The notes under the pieces: model-generated
Databases searched by the model: none
What the model saw: only the letters and a program-made list of their open reading frames with translations
Told to the model about the DNA's origin: nothing
From: Ophiothrix spiculata
Lineage: Eukaryota; Echinodermata; Ophiuroidea; Amphilepidida; Ophiotrichidae
Direction: 5' to 3' (one strand)
Assembly: GCA_000969725.1 (NCBI GenBank)
Contig: JXSR01S047523.1
Length of the DNA: 22,459 bases
Translations under genes and position numbers: made by a program
In this document: in pieces, positions 19,149 through 22,459 of the stretch
How positions within the stretch are numbered: the first letter of the stretch is position 1
Layout of the letters: each line of letters starts with the position of its first letter

Positions 19149-19370
19149 ATAATCAGTCCTTACCTTTCAACATAGTCAAGAAAGGCAAAGCAAACCTCGA
19201 ACTATTTGTTAACTAATCAATCGCATGGACGGAAGACCGGACTTTGCTTACTTCCTAAATTCAATTCCCTGTGCACCTAGCATGCACGATCAGGTTTTCA
19301 TTTGTAAATTCGATTTAGGATTTTACCACACTTTGAAATTCCTGGTTGCATCATTAAAGAGTGCCAAATT
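19149..19370 (+). repeat. Array module D' (second copy)
   Basis: Partner of 17054-17330; it closes the array. Similarity fades after GAATTTGG-type bases near 19360, beyond which no array sequence is recognised. The CCGGACTT, TTCCTAAATTCAAT and GCATGCACGATCA words mark the D-type version of the conserved block. Confidence 0.7.
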
Positions 19371-19571
19371 GAAGGATTTTTAATTATAAGGGGTTTTCAT
19401 TTTCGAGATGCGAATTGTATTTTATATGATTATGGGCATACGCATGTATGTTATGATGGATATTGGCGTCATTTGACACCTAAAGCATTGAATGGCCAGG
19501 TGGAAAGATTGTTTAACATCTCAGCAGCAAGGAATAACTACCAATTGATCTGTCGGCTTCTGAGTAATTGA
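19308..19571 (+). other. Stop-bounded open frame without ATG, unproven
   Basis: Directly after D' one plus-strand frame is open for 87 codons between TAA (19305-19307) and TGA (19569-19571), with no internal ATG. It reads in part PHFEIPGCIIKECQ, GFHFRDANCILYDYGH, YWRHLTPKALNGQVERLF and ending CRLLSN. The composition is varied and protein-like, and an acceptor-like TTTAG lies at its start, so it could be a terminal exon or a decayed coding fragment. Frames of this length are expected a few times per window of this composition, and I recognise no family. Confidence 0.15.
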
Positions 19572-20502
19572 ATCCCTTCTAATTCAACACCATGCTTTAT
19601 TTGTGACCTTGAAAAGCAGTGTGGATATACTCTTGAACTTGAACTTGGTAGCTTAATCATGTTTAATCGAGTTAAGCTTAGTATCTGAAGTATTTTCGCA
19701 TGTACGGCAAAATCGCAACTCAGTTGTATCAGTTAACATGTACGTGTGATATCAGAACACCATTCTCGTGTTGAAGTACAAAATAAAACAACCATGCAAC
19801 CAAAATATCCAGATTTGTTCCAAATAGGTCATTCAACGCTTTGCACTAAATTGCATACATGATACAAGTAGTACATCCCGCTGCAACGTCTTATACACAT
19901 ACGATATGTATATCAGCCGAATACTATTTTGATGCTAAACATGCTAAAGAGAAACATAAATTACTATTGCAAATACCCCGCTGTCAAATAACCAGTTACG
20001 GGTGTTATGAAAAATCTACCCACTGGTCATATATTAGATTCATCTCACTTTATACTGTGCTTTATAAAGCACTACCAATCTTTACCAATCTACTTTCTCA
20101 GCTCAACCTAGAGATTTGCCTGTTCATCTTGCATCTGTTTGCGTAAACCCAAACTAGGAGCTGACAGAAATAAAATCTCGCTTTACTTTGTAAATGTCAA
20201 GCAGGCTAATCGACGTTAATGCATCACTTTGTCAGTGTTTGCTTTCTCAGTTCACGTCGAGTCATTACAATTTCACACGTAGAAATGCTCTGTTTGTGTT
20301 CCTTGGGTTGTCAGTCTTAAGAGTAGGTGAATTTCAAGATGTGAATTCCAATTTGCCAAGAGAATATCTTGTGTGCAAATCAAATTGAAATAAATTTAGA
20401 TTTTTTGAGAACAAGAAAATATAAATTAAGTTTACGTGATGCCCATACAGATTAAAGTTTCAGTAATTCAATGTTTTATCGTGTTAAGTATGCGAAATGC
20501 AC
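19572..20502. other. No gene supported
   Basis: Two plus-strand frames (19859-20146, 95 codons; 20194-20388, 64 codons) have no domain, no good splice borders and no homology that I recognise. No repeat partner was found in the window. Confidence 0.45.
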
Positions 20503-20576
20503 AAAACTTTACCAATTATTTCCAGAATTAACGACCCCAAAAGTTTTACCAATTATTTCCAGAATTAACGACCCCT
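20503..20576 (+). repeat. 37-bp direct tandem duplication
   Basis: TTTACCAATTATTTCCAGAA followed by TTAACGACCCC occurs at 20508-20538 and again at 20545-20575 without a mismatch. The spacer (AAAAG plus T) resembles the sequence before the first copy. A recent slippage or short duplication is the simplest reading. Confidence 0.95.
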
Positions 20577-21993
20577 TTTATTTTTTTTAAAGAGTGAATT
20601 TTCCAGAAATCGAGTATTCTTCTTCCTTTTCACCTTCTATACACAAAAACGTAATATGCTCATTTATCACAACATTATCTGTTTTTTTAACTTAACGATC
20701 AAGGATTTTATTCAATTTTGAGTTGTATGAATTTTAAAAAGCCTCGAAATGATCAAAAAAGATAGGACGGGTTATACAACACAAATTTTCAAGTAGAGAT
20801 AAAGATATGTGCCATAATGAAACATGAAGCTTATTCCTAAAACGTGTGTATGATTTACTTGGTTACTCTTGTCACAGCACTCTTGTTTATTATCATACTC
20901 TAAAAAACTGAATATTATCTTCCTAAATTAATTTTGCAAACACTTGTCTGTTTCTTGAATTTCTGATGAATTTCACATATTTTCAACGAAAGTGTTGGAT
21001 TTCAGTTTTACGTAGACCAATTACTTCAGGTCAATTAACACAAACACTGAGGAATTTATTTTTTTGAATGGTCACTTTTACGTATTGTTATAATCGACAG
21101 TTGAAAGAATAATATTTGTTTTGAAAATTTCTTCCATTGACCTCGAGTAAAGTGTCCAGCAGTCCATTAACTGTGGTCACTATATTCATAAAACAAAGTC
21201 CTCGGTGATGTAACTTAATACCGGTTTTTGTAAAGGTTGTGTATGAAAACGCCTTTATCGTGTGAGAACTTTGCTCGATTAATAAAAGAACCGATATCAA
21301 ATGGACCCTTGCGAGATTTAATTCTAGCTACAATCTCAACCAAAAACTCATTTTGAAATTAATAATTGACGCATTTTACTAGATTTACATAAATTTCCCA
21401 GTGCCAATATAAAATCTGAAGATTACCCAATCTAGTTGCCTACAAAACGATGGGCATTAAATGGAAGAAAATACGTATTTAGCTCAAATAAGTTAAATAA
21501 TCAACAAATTTCGCAGAAAGGGTAACGTCTACAACATTTCAAACTATACACCTCACAACTAAGTCTTTACTCATGACAAATACATGCATTACATGAAGTA
21601 AATATTGTACAGTAGAATACATAGGACTAAAAGATGTAAGGAAATTTGAACATTATTTGAATAGCATAATAATTGAAAATTATCATTTCTATCTGACACA
21701 CTTTTGTAAATAAAAGTAAAAATACTATGGTCTCATTTACATACAATACACACATCATGCAACCGACTGACACTGATAAATACAAATTCCACGAATAAAA
21801 GACACTTGAGATATTCCAATTCAATTGCAAACCTACCTCGGTTCTATACAGCTGTGATGGGAGCGTGAGTAATAGAATAAGAAATACAGATACATTACAT
21901 AAGGTGAGATAAAACACACTGTGGGATGGTGGGGTAAGATGGTGCAACCATATTGCCCTACAAAGTAAAAACGCAGTATGTGCATTTATAAGT
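20577..21993. other. No gene supported in about 1.4 kb
   Basis: AT-rich DNA. The longest frame of the window (127 codons, minus, 21627-22010) is hydrophobic and rich in I, L, F, Y, V and S, as AT-rich antisense frames tend to be. It starts inside a dispersed repeat and shows no family motif. The 70-codon minus frame at 21088-21300 is similar in character. Confidence 0.45.
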
Positions 21994-22216
21994 ATGCAAT
22001 TCCACTTCAATTCATTCCCGGATGTACAAAAGTTTTATGTACATATATTTGATATAGTAGATATTGCTTTGCGTTATGGAAGAGAATTGATCGTCAGCAT
22101 GGTCAGTTCATTTGTGCAGGATTTTAAGTCTCCAAGGGAAAAGGAAATAACTTGCAACGTATCTGCAATGCACATACTGAGTTTACATTGTAGGGCAGCA
22201 TATTGAGTCAATGATG
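21994..22216 (+). repeat. Long-range direct repeat, copy 2 of 2
   Basis: Partner of 5840-6030. It is about 30 bp longer, with inserted bases around GGTCAGTTCATTTGTGCAGG. The 70-codon plus-strand frame 21994-22206 coincides with this repeat, but the other copy has stops in the same frame, so it is not called as a gene. Confidence 0.65.
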
Positions 22217-22252
22217 ATTGAATCAAACATTTACTACAATCACATATGTGAC

Positions 22253-22413
22253 TGTCCATCTCAAACGAGCTGTAAATGCAGCAAATTTCATTTTCCGTTT
22301 ATACAGGTGAAAATACATGTCGAGGTCGTAATTTGTCGAAATTAATTTTTTGACAGATTCACAATCCTTGTGCTTTTAATATACTTCAGAACACCAGCAA
22401 AGTTTCATTTCAC
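22253..22413 (+). repeat. Long-range inverted repeat, copy 2 of 2
   Basis: Aligns with the reverse complement of 11902-12060 (see that entry). The match begins at GTCCATCTCAAACGAGC (22254) and fades after CATTTCAC (22406-22413). It lies within 40 bp of the end of the unrelated repeat at 21994-22216. Confidence 0.75.
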
Positions 22414-22459
22414 AATGTTTCAAGAAAATGATCGGAAAAAGGAAATATATCTGTATATT

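Noticed and set aside
13491-19370. CRISPR-like or rDNA-type tandem array
   Set aside because: Units are about 0.9 kb with unequal divergence; there are no short regular repeats with spacers and no rRNA, 5S or snRNA sequence that I recognise.
19859-20388. Two consecutive plus-strand frames (95 and 64 codons)
   Set aside because: Different frames, no splice borders, no recognisable domain and no repeat partner to test conservation.
21627-22010. 127-codon minus-strand frame, hydrophobic, the longest in the window
   Set aside because: Composition is that of AT-rich non-coding DNA, there is no family motif, and its start lies in a dispersed repeat. Frames near this length are expected by chance.
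1-22459. tRNA genes
   Set aside because: No segment combined a B-box-like GGTTCGANTCC with a plausible A box and cloverleaf; near matches such as GGTTCGAGTATA near 4532 fail.

Overview
The window looks like AT-rich intergenic or intronic DNA (roughly one third G+C by eye) from a marine invertebrate animal. I see no operons, ribosome binding sites or long single-exon genes. I do see TA-flanked palindromic MITE-like elements, a CGCG-rich foldback beginning TACTGTA and ending TACAGTA, diverged dispersed duplications, a decayed copy of an uncharacterised multicopy animal protein family, and possible short exons with splice-like borders. Amphioxus, hemichordate, echinoderm, mollusc or brachiopod would all fit. 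I cannot name the species.

Layout. 1-4.7 kb: two diverged copies of a ~220-270 bp repeat (187-410, 3961-4230), a near-perfect palindromic MITE (680-841), a minus-strand pseudogene with two stops and two frameshifts (1393-1980), a CpG-rich promoter-like block (1995-2260), and a TA-flanked CGCG-rich foldback (4438-4658). 4.7-10 kb: mostly featureless AT-rich DNA, with one end of a long-range duplication (5840-6030), a 27-bp-stem hairpin (6057-6126) and a possible 69-nt minus-strand coding exon (7144-7212). 10-12.1 kb: a repeat with a 19-C run (10040-10391), an imperfect long hairpin (11183-11301), a second MITE of the 680 family in opposite orientation (11711-11847), and a repeat whose inverted partner lies at 22.3 kb.

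13.5-19.35 kb holds the main structure, a nested tandem array. A ~0.9-1.0 kb subunit (S) is present three times in a row (from 14126, 15037 and 16022) and once more from 18217. These are bracketed by a 5' module (E at 13491, E' at 17331) and a 3' module (D at 17054, D' at 19149). The order is E-S1-S2-S3-D / E'-S4-D', so a ~3.84 kb compound unit was itself duplicated and the second copy carries fewer S subunits. Inside the S subunits two blocks stay strikingly conserved: a 31-bp stretch identical in three copies, and a block around TTGACCGG that recurs in all S copies and, in diverged form, in both D modules. No protein product is evident for the array. It may be a repeated regulatory or non-coding RNA locus, or a satellite-like expansion.

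19.35-22.46 kb is largely empty apart from a 37-bp tandem duplication and two dispersed repeat copies at the end. No complete protein-coding gene, tRNA, rRNA or CRISPR array can be supported. Most open frames here have the length expected by chance in such AT-rich DNA, and the exon calls are deliberately low confidence.
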